The notes under the pieces were generated by a model, which ran no database searches, was not told where the DNA came from, and saw nothing but the letters and a program-made list of their open reading frames with translations. From Ophiodon elongatus (Eukaryota > Chordata > Actinopteri > Perciformes > Hexagrammidae): a DNA stretch of 64,000 bases. Positions 28,903-59,716 of the stretch are shown here, one piece after another. The first letter of the stretch is position 1, and the number at the start of each line of letters is the position of its first letter. The position numbers were made by a program, and so were the translations under genes. The stretch covers positions 2,642,001 to 2,706,000 of the forward strand of contig JACSYO010000389.1 of the NCBI GenBank assembly GCA_016806645.1, written 5' to 3'.

Positions 28903-28957
28903 TGAGGAGGAGAAGGAGGAGGTGGAGGAGGAGGAGGAGGAGGGGGGGAGGGATGCA
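28903..28957. repeat. GGA-rich low-complexity tract
   Basis: gatgatgatgaggaggag followed by GGA units and a G run. It produces an artefactual Arg- or Pro-rich reading frame. Confidence 0.9.
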
Positions 28958-29946
28958 GGGGATGCTCACGTTTGTCAATGCATACGAGCTACGCAACAAC
29001 ACGAAACCCAACGGCAACTACTTCTTCAAGGGGAGGCCCCAGCGCTGTCATGGTAACAGCGTAGAGTGACCTTCAGAGGCTGTTGAGGCTCCCCAGAGCC
29101 GCCTCCTATTCCGCTTGGTATGGACTTTGTGAGTCATCAACAACATACAGATTCACATGGCCCCTTCTCTGGAGGTTTGGGCTTGTTAAAATGGATGAGC
29201 ACATGGAAAAAAAATTACAAAAAACGGTGGAAATAACAACAACTGAACTGGACTAACAACATATTTCAGCTCGCGCATCCTGCCAGTGACAAATCTGGCA
29301 TAAACAAGATTGGTCATGAATGACATTATGATAATGGCTAATGGAGGATCAAAGGGTGTTGTGTTCCCACCATTAATCTATCCCTATTTGCATGAGGACG
29401 CGGGCTGTTATGTAACAGCAATTCATGATTTTATAGAGAAAGTGCTTCCACGCTGATTAAGAAGAAGCTCCACTGAAGAAACTACAGCTGGAATATAAAA
29501 TAACACATTACATCAGGAGTATTTGGAGCTGGATACCCATAGAAACCTCTACTTACATATAATACTATGAGTCTGTTCCACCAGGAGATTCTGTAAAAAA
29601 AAAAAAAAAACACATGAGAGCCATGATGGGCTACCTCTTGGTATCACACTGATGGGCTCCAGGCTGGGAACACTGCCACCCACTGGAGGAGAGCAGGAAG
29701 TGAGGCATGGCTGGGGGGTGAAGTTTCTGGAGCACAAATGCTTGTTTATCATCGAGCAGTTTGAATAAATGACGCCCAGCGCATTCAAAATGATAAAGCA
29801 TCGATAATGTTTCCAGCAACCATTAAGAGTCTGTGGGTGGCAAATGTAGAGCGGCACTTTGTCATCACTTTATAGTAAGTCTGAGTCATCATTCTGCCAG
29901 TCAATGCGTTGACATTTTGTGCACAGTGTGATGGTTTTATATAAAT

Positions 29947-29949
<3 letters not shown>

Positions 29950-29988
<39 letters not shown>

Positions 29989-30098
29989 TGTGTGTCTGTG
30001 TGTGTGTGTCTGTGTGTCTGTGTGTGTGTGTCTGTGTGTCTGTGTGTGTGTGTGTGTGTGTCTGTGTGTCTGTGTCTGTGTGTCTGTGTGTGTGTGTG
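29950..30098. repeat. Compound (TG)n/(TGTC) microsatellite, about 150 bp
   Basis: TG units broken by regularly spaced C substitutions (tgtgtgtctgtgtgtctg), giving a higher-order pattern of 8 to 18 nt. Confidence 0.95.
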
Positions 30099-30232
30099 CA
30101 ATGGAGTTGGGGGGTCCTCACAAAGCATGTCTCTTTAGATGGATGTGATTGGACAACCAGACGCACAATTCTTTTTCTTTTTAAAGATTGATTGGGATAT
30201 ACGCACACACAGACACACACACATCGTATCCC

Positions 30233-30246
30233 GTTGCCATGGCAAC
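30233..30246. promoter_or_regulatory. Perfect palindromic RFX X-box-like site
   Basis: GTTGCCATGGCAAC, a perfect 14-bp palindrome matching the RFX family X-box consensus. Function is not shown by the sequence. Confidence 0.5.
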
Positions 30247-30348
30247 CCCCGGGGGGCCGGGTAAAAAGAAATCTTCAGAACAGACAACTTAATTCCCGAA
30301 GGAGAAACAAGCCACTCAAGTCTGTCATCCTCTGCCTCTACTGTATAG

Positions 30349-30350
<2 letters not shown>

Positions 30351-30388
<38 letters not shown>

Positions 30389-30392
30389 GCGC
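30351..30392. repeat. (GT)n microsatellite
   Basis: GT units ending gcgtgtgcgc. Confidence 0.95.
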
Positions 30393-33300
30393 ACAACAAA
30401 TCGAACAGGTCTGTTGTGCAGCTGTGGTTGGTTCTGCATGTAGATTTTGTCGTTATTCACCACCACTGCACAGTGTCATGGTGGAATGTATGCAGCATTT
30501 AATTTCCCTTTAGAGGTGAGAGATTGGAGATCACGGTGGTGGGGAAAAAATAATTACCTCATGTAAATTGTCCACGGTTTGCCTCTGGGTACTGAAGGAA
30601 TCCACCCACTTCCAAAAGTACCAATAACAATATTTTTCATAAAGATGTAGTGATATTCTTCCCATTTCCTTCCAGGAAACAAAATCTCTCCACTGAAGCC
30701 CAGAATAAATACATTTATGACAAAAGTAAACTCTTTTAAGTCTTTGAGGGTGAGTAATACTAGGGTCATCTAAAACAATATCAATGCAGATACTTGTTTA
30801 CTTTTAACTAAGTACTTAATCACATGCATGTTAAAACACAACAGAGTTTATTAGATATTTTATTTATTTTATTATGCAGATTATCAAAATCTACGAGGTG
30901 ATTGCACTTTATGCGCTAATGTGAGTCTGATTACTCGATACTCAAAGCCAGAAGTGGTCTCAGAAGTACTGATACTTCAGGCATCAATGCGCCTACTTAT
31001 GGACAAATAACTTCTTTAATATGAACAAATAGTACATGGAAATATGTGTTAAAGAAAATGTAGACAGGAAATGTACACGCAAAACTGTCATCCAGGCCCC
31101 GATGACCAACCAGGCGACTGCTCCAAGGCTCTGGACATTTGGGGACCCGAAAGCCCCAAATTCATTGTATCAGCGATTTTAACATGAAATGACGATTTCA
31201 AGGTGCATTCTCCTGAATAAAATTCCAAATGAATTTGTGTTAAACCAAAACTAATAGGGGCCCACAACAACATAGTTTTTCCCAGTTGCCCCATGGTGAC
31301 TGTGTGCCCTTGAGTAACACATACCAACCAGCATCAAACTCTTCTACACTCCTTCTGCGTGACGAGTGAGACATTCAGGTGAAAATGTTTTGTTTATTCT
31401 AAATGCGGTGAAAAGTCAGGACCCCCTGCATTACCTGTCGGCTGGAGGTGCTCTGTGTTTATTCTCCCGCCTGCAGAGCTTTCCTCATAAATATTGAAGT
31501 CCAAATCAAAGTGTGTTTCTGGCTAATTACATTCAGATTACATTTCTATGTGTGAGAAAATAAAAGGATTCTTAGTTATCGGGGCCTGACCGATGGAAAC
31601 AGCAGCCAACAGGCCAAAGGACGGAGCAGAATTATGGGTTTGTAGTGCAATCTCAAATAGATCTCTTTTTTTAGGATAATGGGTTATGAAGAGGTTTAGA
31701 GGGGTACACAGAAGCCATTTTGGCAAGAGAATGATTTAGGTGACAGCTGCGGTGATGAAACGGGCCAGATGGGAAATGTTCAGATATGCTTTACAGCAGC
31801 TGATAATGTAATAGCTGCTGGATAAAGTAATAATCACTTGTCAAAATGAAAAAAAAGTATTTAAAATGGGTTGAAAATCGAAAAAAAGCCTTTTAATCTA
31901 TTAATTCCTGGATAATAATATAGTATTAGCATTATAGCATTATCATATACATTTTTTTGTCATTTTAAAGGCGTATGTTACCACATTTTGACAAGCTGTT
32001 CCAGCTGATTCCCAGCGCTGAGGCCCCCCTGCATCTTCTGTGGTGACTCCTTGATAGTCTTCAATATTTCCTCCGACGAGCTAAACTACGCCATTTGGTA
32101 AATGTCACGTATTTGTGCTGGCATTAGTAGATTCCTCTCAGTTTGTGAGCTGGGTTAGTATCCCATTGACTTTTACGGAGCACTTCAGCGAAAGGGCAGC
32201 TCCACATGTGGTCCAGGTGTTGAGGGAAGTGCAAGCGAGGCGTGTGAAGTCTTGTTATTGCGTTTCCAGCTCCGACGCCGCCGCTGTTTGTCTTCAGAGG
32301 ACGGAGAAATCTCACCAACTTGAAAGACAGCGAGGGATTGTGCCTTCTGCTGGAAGTACGGTGTGACATTATAAGGTGGGAAAGCGGGTCTGAACGCAGT
32401 AATTTCCCATCAGCAAGGACACTTGAATTTGAATATCGACTTTTAAAATGTCACCTCAGATGTCGCCGACTTTTGAGATAATGACGTATAAAACGTGCAC
32501 GAGTAGGCACGGAGTGATTTTCAGGCTAGTGGTTGAGAAAATGGGCTGCCGTGATAAAGTAGACCAGAAGGAGTAGGCAGAGGAAATTGCACAAATATGT
32601 CAAGTATCTTTTCCACCCATCCGCTCTCACTCTTTCTGGCATCCTGACCCCTGCCATCCTCTGTGTGGATGAGTGCTTCCCTGCACCAGGGACCCGAGAG
32701 ATTGAGGAGATTGGCCGGAGAACCAGGAGCACGAAACCGCCCGATAATGAAATATGGCTGGGTTTCTACAAGAACAAGATAAGGCCTGCCTCTCATCTCT
32801 GTCCTGGCTATCAGCCTCTCAGGATCTAACGCACTTTGTGGAGAACGTCGTACATACAAACAAACCAGGCTGGATGTTTTTGCAACAACTGAATTTAAAT
32901 GTGGCTAATGCGGTACAGAAAAGAGCCGTTGTTCAATCTACAGCACAAATGGGTCCAGGAAGAACACAGGCATACATTTGCACTGGGCTAAAGGTAGAAT
33001 AAGCAAATATTTGGCAGAAAGAATAGAATCCTGGTGTTGAAATTTGGATATGTTGTTTCTTCTCAGGTATGTTACATTTGGCAGTCAAATCTTTTGACCT
33101 TTAAACGGTTTTCTGTGTCTGTTGAGAGTAAATCCCTGGTGTAAAAAAGAAGGTATAGAAATGTGTCAGGAAACGATTCAATGTCAAATAGATGATTTTG
33201 CGTGTTGTTGCAGCCCCATCCATTGCAGCCACAGAAGGTTTGTTTTGCCACGTAGTGGTGGGCAGGGGGGTTGTACCACATCATAAACACACATCAGGAG

Positions 33301-34493
33301 CCCAGATGTGGTCCTCGGACACTGAAAACACATCTAACATTCAGGACCCAAAAGACAGGATTTTAGGAATACCGAGGTCCTGAGTTAAAGAAATACTTCA
33401 CCGAGAAAATTACTGTTTGTATAACAATCACTCACCCGATATTACCTTTCATTCTTAGAGAAACTTGTGAAAACAGCGAACGCAGAATAAAAGGAACAGA
33501 GAAAAGTTTTTGATTCTTTGCTTGCCGTGCATATGAATTCAAGGTAACACGGAGAGTAAGTGATAAACAAATGGCCATTTTGTGGGCGCAGTGTTCCTTT
33601 AAGGTCTCCCAACACTCACCCTTAAGCGAAGAAACGGTTTAATTTGTATTTTTCAAATCTCATTTAATCTAATTTAATTTGCTACATAATTTCTCTGCAG
33701 TTAAAGTTTGTCTCATTTCAATGGAGCAAAGAAAGTCTTTCGGAAATTAACAAATACAGACCAAGTGAAATTAAAATAACTATTAGAACTTTGTCTATAT
33801 TTTCTCTTTAATTAATTTCCCAGCATGGAGGTATAAAGTGCTCTTTCAAAGCTACAAATTAATTTATTTTTAATGACCTCAAAGTAGTCAAATTGAATAG
33901 AGCACAAACAAATATGACCTCGGTGTCCTCATTGGACCATCTAATGTTTTTTTTCCCCCTCTATACAAGATGACAACACGGACCGCCACTTATCTCCAAA
34001 GGTCGTAGACGTGATGGCATTTTCTTGCAAACCATCAAATCATGAAAGACCACGATCCGCTCTTCACAAAGACGTTTGCTGACAACCTACGTTCTCGCGC
34101 GGTGAAACCAATAATTCACAATTGGATCCGACGCTGTCCGAACTCAGGAAGAGCCACGATGTCGCCGGTCAGAGCGACTGAGCAGCCTGTTGTGACGAAC
34201 GAGAGAGGCAGATAGGAATCGTCTTTGCCCTATATTTCCAAATGACAGACCCTACAACTTGTCATAAAAATGCTAATAGGGATTATGGAGAGAGCCTGCA
34301 GCCCCTTCCATCAGCTGAAAGAGGCCATTATCTGGAGATTTAGTTGACATTAGTCCCGATACGCCTCCTTCCCTTCTCTCTCACAAGGTGAGGGATTTGA
34401 TGCGCTTCAATGGCGTTCGGTGGATGGAGGTTTCTTGTCCCAGGAAGGTGGCTTTTATGCAGTCAGGTTGGTGATTGGCATGTTGAATCATCA

Positions 34494-34496
<3 letters not shown>
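30393..34496. other. Intergenic region downstream of pawr, no gene supported
   Basis: Contains the MITE-like element at 33385-33602. No synaptotagmin-type C2 domain or other coding signal was seen on either strand. Confidence 0.6.
33385..33602. mobile_element. 218-bp MITE-like element with TTAA-type ends
   Basis: The left end (ttaaagaaatacttcaccg) and the reverse complement of the right end (ttaaaggaacactgcgccc) align over about 36 bp at roughly 70-75% identity. The inside (gagagtaagtgataaacaaa, tggccatttt) is a familiar dispersed fish repeat. No coding capacity. Confidence 0.65.

Positions 34497-34579
<83 letters not shown>
34497..34579. repeat. (GT)n microsatellite, 83 bp
   Basis: A pure GT array just beyond the proposed pawr poly(A) site. 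Confidence 0.97.
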
Positions 34580-34711
34580 GGGAGCTAGGCGGAGGAACTG
34601 AACCCCCCGCCACCGTCACATTGCATTACCGACTCAGTGGCATGGTATCATCACATCAAATTAGTCTTAATGAACACAAGCGAGTCGACTGAGGAGAGAG
34701 ATAATCAAACT

Positions 34712-34717
34712 TTTATT
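34712..34717 (-). promoter_or_regulatory. Candidate pawr polyadenylation signal AATAAA
   Basis: The sense strand reads catttAATAAAagtttgatt, the first canonical AATAAA downstream of the pawr stop codon. A GT-rich stretch (cttgtgttc) follows about 35 nt further on and could be the downstream element. Only a CATAAA variant (around 35446) was seen between the stop and this site. Confidence 0.5.
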
Positions 34718-35138
34718 AAATGACTTAATCTTCTGTACATGCATAATGTCATGGAAAGAGAGCGATGAGTGTGTGTGATGTCTGCCCGCGACGGGGATGA
34801 TCTTCACCCCCGGAACGCGTGGATGTACGCGGCAGCAGACTTCTCTATTGTCCGACTACAACCTACAGATGATTTCGCCGCAGTGTGGAATAAAATGATA
34901 TAACTACAGAAAGTTTAATGCCACTACCAGCCAAGCCTGTTCCCTTGAGTAAACAAAAGAGATGCATTTCAAAATAGTATGTTCCTTCAGTTCATTTGGT
35001 CATCATACAGAAAATAAAATGCACTGTAGCTCACTCCACACATCTTAGATGCCATAAACAGAGCAGCTGAACATCTATCAAATATTGCAAAGACATTAAC
35101 TTGTAAACGAATTATAGGAAAAAAAAAGAAAAAAGAAT

Positions 35139-35140
<2 letters not shown>

Positions 35141-35169
<29 letters not shown>
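35141..35169. repeat. (AT)n microsatellite in probable pawr 3' UTR
   Basis: A pure AT array, preceded by an A-rich tract. Confidence 0.95.
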
Positions 35170-36015
35170 CTAGGCAAGGACAAGTATGATACTCAGATGT
35201 TAACATTGAAATGCGCAAAGCATACAATTCATATAAAGTTTCATCATTTAAATTTGAAATTTTTAAAATACAGGTTTGTAGATGCCCCACTGGGATTCAA
35301 ATAAAACAAGAAATGATTAGAGGGAAGTAAATCTGGCACTAATAATTATCAACAAAGCACCAGGCTCTAACTATTGTTTTTTTTTTTTTTTAGAAGAATG
35401 CCTCACATGTTTTGCAAGGCACTATGCCCACTTTGGCTGATGGTACTGTAGCAGTATTTATGTTGAATTTGGTCCAAGATTTCGTCGACAGACGCTTCAA
35501 GTTCTCCGATGAAACTGCACTCGGGACACAATTCAAACATTGCAACACTGGAGATCGTTTTTTTTAAATTTTACCTGGGTGACTGCTGTGCGCACAGAGG
35601 TTTTGTTTTTTTGCTTTTAAACCTCGAAACAAGTTTTAAAGTACTTTGTGTGCGCTTGTTTGTGCAGCACATACATTCATTTTACTTTTTTGCCTTTTAA
35701 AACCATATCAAAAATCCCACCCAAAAATCTAAATGGCCTATATACAGTAAATTTACATTAAATATGTACGATGACAGACAGTCCCCCGTGAGACTGACAG
35801 GAGACCGTCAGTCCCTAGTTCGCTCAGCTTTCCCAACAAATGGAATAAATCCTCCTCGGTGGAATGTATTAAAGGCCGTGAGGCGCTGAACGACTAGTTT
35901 ACAGTTTCACCTCTAACACGGAAAGAGACAGAATCAAACAGATTAAAGGCCGAGATGCTGGACGTGACCCGGGGCAGGATGTCGGCAGAAGCATCCGGGA
36001 GGAGGCTGCGTTGTT

Positions 36016-53042
<17,027 letters not shown>

Positions 53043-55387
53043 CTGCGAGAAGAGGAAGACAATGATAGATCAGATCACATCAGCCTCAGGGTGGAGCGAG
53101 TGCAGCCGCAGAGACCGGGACCGCGTGCGCACAAGAAATCGGGTCACGTTTTTTTCCTCGTCTCGTTTTGGAAAACGTATCGCAAACTGCTATCTTCTAT
53201 TCGAGTGTCATTTTCAGTCTCCGGGGAAAATTCAGAAAGAATGGAGTGCATCACTTCTGATTTACAAACGCTAATAAAGATATCACAGAGTGCCGTTTCA
53301 GCAGAGGCAAGACATCTTTTGTTTGTTTGTATGATTACCTTATTTTTTAATTAATTTACTTTCTCATAGATTGGTATGTTCTGTAATGTATTTAATTATT
53401 TTTCCATTCCAAAAACTGTCACTGCATCCCAAAACAAATGAGTTTGAGCGGAGCACGACGACGCCTTCACGCGGTCCCTGCTGCCATGGTCACTGGGAAG
53501 TCTGACCGCGACACCCTTTGTGAACGCGCTTCAGTCGCCACCGTCGCTCTGAGGACGTTTAGAAGTTCACTGTGACTGTGTGCAGCTATTAGCACTGATC
53601 TTTTGTGAATCTCTGCTCATTTGCATAGAACGTTTGAAACATTTGTGCCAAATATATGCATATTAAGTCATTTAAAATACATGTGAATGCACTGAGACGC
53701 TATCTGCTTGTCTTATTTATGCAGGTTTGGGGGGGAGGGGGGGGGGCGCGAATGCTGTGAAATCCTTTTGTGAATTTGCCCTGCAGTAATGGATTTTATC
53801 ATTTTGGATACAAAGACGAACAGCTGTGTGTGTTGAAGGCCCCTTTAATCCCACAACAAACTCTGCCTCAGCTATACGTTCTCAGTTTGAAGCACACGGG
53901 CGCTTGTAAAAGACACGTGTTAGAAACGTGCTTGTACAACATGGCATAGAAATCAGCTTTCTGCAACAGATAATCAGGTTTCTCTAATCCCCAACTCTGG
54001 TCTTCAGAGACGTCCGTGTTCACGGAGTACAGAAATCAGGTCCCCGCAGAGAGTCGACGGCAACTCGGTCGCTTCAGTGCACGTTGACGCACTGACAGGC
54101 GAGGTCATTCCCACCACAACAGCGACGTTGACCTCTGGATCAACACAGCCGGGGTCTCCTCCTAATCCTCTTAAGACACGATCACATTCACTTCCAGGAA
54201 CTCCCCGAGGAGCTGCTGCTCAAACACTACCAAACGCTAGATGGACCAGTCAGGCAACAGGAAGACGGCTTGTCAGAGGGCCTTTCACCTCCTGGGGACA
54301 GTCAGAGGGGATTTCTGACCATTGGAATGTCCCTTGAAAACCCAATGAAAGACATGTACAAACATACAGAGAGCAAACATCCCTTGAACAGACGAGTGGG
54401 GAGTTAGCTTTCATTATCTAGGCAGATATTTTGCACACCGCCTGGCAGAACCTCCAACTCTCACTCCTTGTAATCCGAGCTTTATCATGAAATATGTACA
54501 CAGCCTCGGCTTCCTATTCGCGTTTACTTTGCAGTCGAGTCTGCGGCGGAGTTACGGGGTTCATCTGTCGGGAGCGGTGAAGATTCATTGCGTAAACAGA
54601 GCTCAACATAAGGTTGGATGGCTGGATCGTGACGAGAGACCAAACTCCCAGAGGGTCACAATGCAAACCAGGCTTTCCTGTTTCGAGCTGCAGCGGAGAA
54701 CAAAAGGTGCCCGCTCAAAAGGCCCTTTAGTGGTAAAAATAGCCTTACAAGGTCAACAAGGAATGCAGTCATTTGCGAGGCCTTTTCCTGCCAAACGGTT
54801 TATCTGTTGTCCTTTGGGGTAGAGGAGGGAGGGGGGGGGGGGGCGCCAGCGCCTTTTCTTTTTGACTCTCACTGTGGGTTCAACACTAGAGCTTTCCTCC
54901 TCCTCCTCCTCCTGATGTAACTCGGTGCTAACCAGCTTTCTCTCCATCTCCAACATGCATGTGCACACAGGGGTGGACGCAATAACATGAACAACCCCTC
55001 CAATAAATACAGCCAAACTTATGTCAGAGTTTTTTTTTTTTTTACAGTTTGTGCTGTTCTTGCATTGGATCGCACTGGTTTGTACTGAAGCATGAAACGT
55101 TTTCTTGCAGCAGTGTATGGTTGCCAACTCAACAGGGCACCATTTCAAGATTAGGACCCAACTCTATGTGGGGAAAAAGAGGGCAGAGGTTTCTGGAGAT
55201 TAAAAAGTGAACGTAAACAGCAGTTTGTCTGTGTCAACACAAAAGGGAATTGTGCGGTGACTCACCACTCCGCTATGCACAAACTTGCCTGAAATGTGGA
55301 ATTGGGAATGTCAACGTTTATTTTGGATAGATATGCAGCCCGTTTTGCCCTCTAGTATTCCAAATTGATGTGCGTTTCTTCTATTCC

Positions 55388-55430
55388 AAAAAAAAAAAAA
55401 AAAAAAAAAAAAAAGAAGAAGAAGAAGAAG
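55388..55430. repeat. Poly(A) followed by (GAA)n
   Basis: About 27 A then five GAA-type units, in the large pawr intron. Confidence 0.95.
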
Positions 55431-56963
55431 GGGAAAGTGGGATCTGTGTGCAACCATATATGGGGTGTTTTTGCCCCTGAATTTCTAAAAATGAGTCTGG
55501 CCAATTTCTTACCTTGGACCGTGGAAACAAGCAGTGAAGGTGTGGAGGGATGAATGAGCGACGCTTTGACGTTGAATGTTTTGAGGAATGTGTTCACATT
55601 TATTCACTGCAAAGTGTCCAAAACGATAGGTTTCACAAAATGAGGTCATTTTGGACACAAACAGTGACAAAGCCACAAAGCACGGTGTCCGTGGTTGCAG
55701 ATTTGTCCCTTTTAACAGATCGTTCTCCTTCAGTCTGTGCATGAAAGCACACTCTGTACCCATATGACCGATTCTGAAAGAAGAGGGAACGAGTGTGTGG
55801 AAGGGAACTCAGGTGCAAGACGGAAAATACTGCGACGTCTTGAGTGTCGCCTTGAAAAAAGTAAAAGAGAAATAAACGATTTGAAACCTGACAGTGTGCA
55901 GACCTCTTTTTTTTTGTCCTGCATATTCTGAAAGAACGCATTGGGGCTTTTTTTTTTTAAACAAATTAAGTGATGTAGTGTTTATCTCATATTTATGGGA
56001 ACATTTTGCACCAGTGAGATGCAGAACAAGATCTGGATAGCACTTTCAGCTTGACTAAAAAAAGATCTACAGTAATACATCTGGCCCTTTTTTTTTTTTT
56101 CCTTTTCTCCAAAAAGGGTCATTGTAAAGTCTGCTAATATCAATCTTAACTACAGTTTTGGTTAGTTGGGTGATGCAACCGATTACACATGATGGACTCA
56201 CGTTTTATACCACAGCACTTTCAGATTGATTAATATACAAAACCCTTCAATATTGCTGAATTACATGATTATTACTCCTAGAAATGAAGTCAATATACAA
56301 TCATCTCTGATGAACTGACCTCGAATGAGCCATAATTTAGGTTAATACTGTAAAATGCAGCCCCAAGTCGATGCACATAACTTGATCAACACGGATTCCT
56401 GTGATGATGATGATACTCGGTCAAAATCAAAGAGATTAGAAAGACAAGACAAGCCAGATTTCCCCATAATCCTCTCTGCTTCCTGTTTACAGCAGGACCA
56501 AGAGTCAGGGCCTCGCAAGAGTGTTTACTTTAGTGAAACAAGTAAAACACGTATCCTGGTCCGCTCCAGCCTGGAGACCCCTGTCCGTCACTCCGCACAG
56601 GAAGAACTAAAGACGCTTCATCTGGAGCGGAGCTCCTCGGTCTACTGGAATGTCTGTTGTGGTTGGAAACTAGTTCTTTGGAGAGGGAAATAATCAGCCA
56701 TGTATTCCAAAGCCCCCCGGCTGCAAATATCTGAATGCAGTGTGATTCTTTGTCTGCACAACAAAAAGGCAGTGTGCTTTAAGCTCTTCTCCTCATTTGC
56801 CTTTGATGCAATCGCATGGTGAAATCGAGTGAGCGGAGGACATTGTAAGAAATGATCACCGAGGATTGAACTGAGGAATTTTGGCACTTTAGGCGAGACG
56901 AGACCATTTGACGCGGACGTTGGAAATCGTGATGGAACTCTAACTTAAGCATTAAAAAAGGGA

Positions 56964-57338
56964 CAGTGTGTAGGATTAAGGGGCATCTCGTGGTGAAGTT
57001 GCAGATTGCAACCAGCTGAATAGCCCTCCGCTCACCCGTCCCTTTCCAAGGGTGTCGGAGAACTACGGTGACCTTCAGGGAATGTTAAAAAAAAAGAAAA
57101 AAAAAAAAAAAAAAAGAAAAAGGCCCTCCACAGAGCCAGAGATTGTAGAAACATGGCAGTGCAGCATGGAGGACTCCTTGAAGAGGACCTGCTCCCTATG
57201 CAGATATGAAGGGCTCATACTAAGGTAAGGAAAACCCAATTCTTAGTTTTCAGTGATGATCCACTTATGAAAACATAATAGTGAATATTATATTATATTC
57301 CATGTCTGCCAATAAATCCCCCTAAATCCAACACACTG
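56964..57338. mobile_element. 375-bp TIR repeat in pawr intron
   Basis: It starts cagtgtgtaggatt and ends aaatccaacacactg (inverted, one mismatch). The inside holds gtggtgaagttgcagattgc, ctccctatgcagatat and ctgccaataaatccccctaa, characteristic of a common fish repeat. An A-rich run (57087-57121) has expanded inside the copy. Confidence 0.7.
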
Positions 57339-59716
57339 CTCGCTTGAAGTAAGAGGTGATGTTCCATAGGATTCCAAGGTAAATATAGTACATAGAGTTC
57401 ATAATAGCAGTGAAGGGGTTCATTTTGCAATAATCTTCCAAAACATTTTACAAGCCGGGGTCTTACATAGTCTACACATTTTATTAGAGGTGATGACTAA
57501 GCCCAAAAAAAAAAAGAAAAAAAAAAACTCAAGAGTAAAACTATGCATTCACCCCCCCTTACTGCATTAATACTTAACAAAGACACGGTAATGTTTCAAA
57601 ACAACCTCAACGTCTCTGCACAAACACTGTTCAGCTGCTGGTGAGACACAATAGAGGCAGTTACAGCTACAGAGGCATCCATGGCAACCACTAATGCAGC
57701 AATGCACCTGTCTGTTTATAACGTTTCTATCCTGGGTTCATCACGAAAAACAACAAGTTACAGTCTTTTTACAATTTCATTTGTTTAGAAATCAACAAAA
57801 TCAAGTTATTGACACCGGAACAATTTCGCACTTTGGTCACGATTAATGTCAATAAATGACCACATATTGTATTGGAAATGCTTTACCGATAGTAAATATG
57901 TAATACACACCCTCTCTAGAGGGCCTGGGCAATATGATCTAAAATGTACATAATGATAAGTATATTTTAATACCAGTATATTCCACTTATCTTATTATTA
58001 TTATTATGCTATCTTACTTTTGTGCTTTTTCTGGATTCATTATAGTTTGACAAGTTAAAAATAGACTGAACTTTAAGCTGACTGGTTGGTTGAAGGTAAA
58101 CATCACTGGTTGTAGGTATTTAATAATTCAGACGATGTATTTCATGAGAACGGCGATTAGAGTACATTTAAGGCTGGTAAGAGATTCACAATGTCGGTAG
58201 TTCAGTGAATTTAGTTTTTTGTCCAGCTCAAAACCAATATCCTCTTCCCATAGAACCGATATGAGATCCAGTATGAACATCCACGCTGCCTCGTCACCCT
58301 GCCAGTCCCCGGCCCACTTAGTCCTCAGATTTATCTCTAAACAAGCAAAGGGCACCTCCGGCGGAGGAGCGCTCTTTTACAGCGGGCTTAATGACTTGTG
58401 TGTATTAATCACCTGCCACTGGCCACAGCACAGTGACTTCATTAAGATGATGTATTGGAGAAGAGGGGAGGCTGGCACACTGATGCCCACTGTCTTTTAT
58501 GCAGGGCTGCCAGTCAGCTCGGACGTCAGCACAGCCGGGCACAGCGCTGCGCTCAGGTATGGCAGAGATCAAAGTGAGGACATCCACCCCGGAGCTGCCG
58601 GCTGACTAATGCGACACTACAGACTGCCAAGGTCAGCGATAGGTCCAGGAGGAGTGAGACATCATCTGACAGCCTCAAAAAGGTGTGACTGAACCGGCAC
58701 TGATCAGTGGCAAAGATATTGCCTTTAATCTTGTGAGGTAAAACTAATATGTTCGGTCACCTGATGTGACCGTCATCCCAAAAAAATAAGTATTCTTCAG
58801 TCAAAGTGACTGGTTTATCTGAGCAAAGCACGTAGATGTGGAAGGTACTCGATGCCTGCACCTCATTATATTCTAGCACAAACAAATTGTTCTCAACTTG
58901 TATTTCACCAGCAGGGATCACAATGTAAACTTGAGGCCAAAATAGCAGCTTAATTATGTGACACAGACCGACGCAGAACCGCAAAAATATAAAAGGCATT
59001 AAAGCAGATTAAAAACACAATTTGTCAGCAAAAAGTAAAGCGGCGCATCGCCATGGTTTACCACCACTCCACACAAGATGCATAACCATAATCAGTCTGG
59101 TTTCATTCACTCTTTCCAGAATCTGATGCCCAAAATTGCAAAATCGGGTTGTTTGGGGACAGAGTCGAGTCAAACGGCGTACAAGACATTCTCAAGAATC
59201 TAAGTTTGTGTTGGCCACAAAGCCCCGGGTCGCTTTCTTTCAAATCGAGTGTTTATAATATGAAAGCCTTCCACTTTTTTTTTTTTTAGCTTTGAACTTG
59301 AAGTTTGCTTGACCCTCCTTTTCACTCCAAGTGAGACTTTAATATTTTAATCAGCACTCAGCCAGACCTCAAAATGAGTTCGCTTTACACAGGGGGTGCA
59401 GTCAAAAAAAACAAAAAAAAAAAGAAGCTTTTGACAAACAACAGGGGTCCGGCTGTGATTGCTGACCCAGAGATAGCAGCATCAGCATTCCTCTGGATGT
59501 GTCAGACGGAGCCGAGGCCCCGAGGGCAGGCCGGTCAGACTCAGCAGGGCCGGGCAGAGATCTTTAACTGTCTGAAAAAGCCGTACTACATTTGTGGGAA
59601 ACAGCCCGTTGCACACTTTAAGTTTGCCAAACTTGTTCTCTGGTCTAAAACCTCCCAAAGTAGGTTTGGAACAAAGCAGCGTTTTTTTTGACCGGGCTTG
59701 TAAAGAGTCTGGCGGC

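Larger units (their letters stand above)
34690..36015 (-). other. pawr: Probable 3' UTR of pawr
   Basis: From the stop codon to the candidate poly(A) signal the sequence is AT-rich and has no coding support. In the sense direction it holds T- and A-rich tracts, an AT dinucleotide array (35141-35169) and several AUUUA-type motifs around 35670-35760. The end point is an inference from the poly(A) signal; a shorter UTR using a variant hexamer is possible. Confidence 0.45.

Noticed and set aside
28749..29069. Arg-rich frame MMRRRRRRWRRRRRRGGG
   Set aside because: A translation of the GGA-rich low-complexity tract, not a gene.
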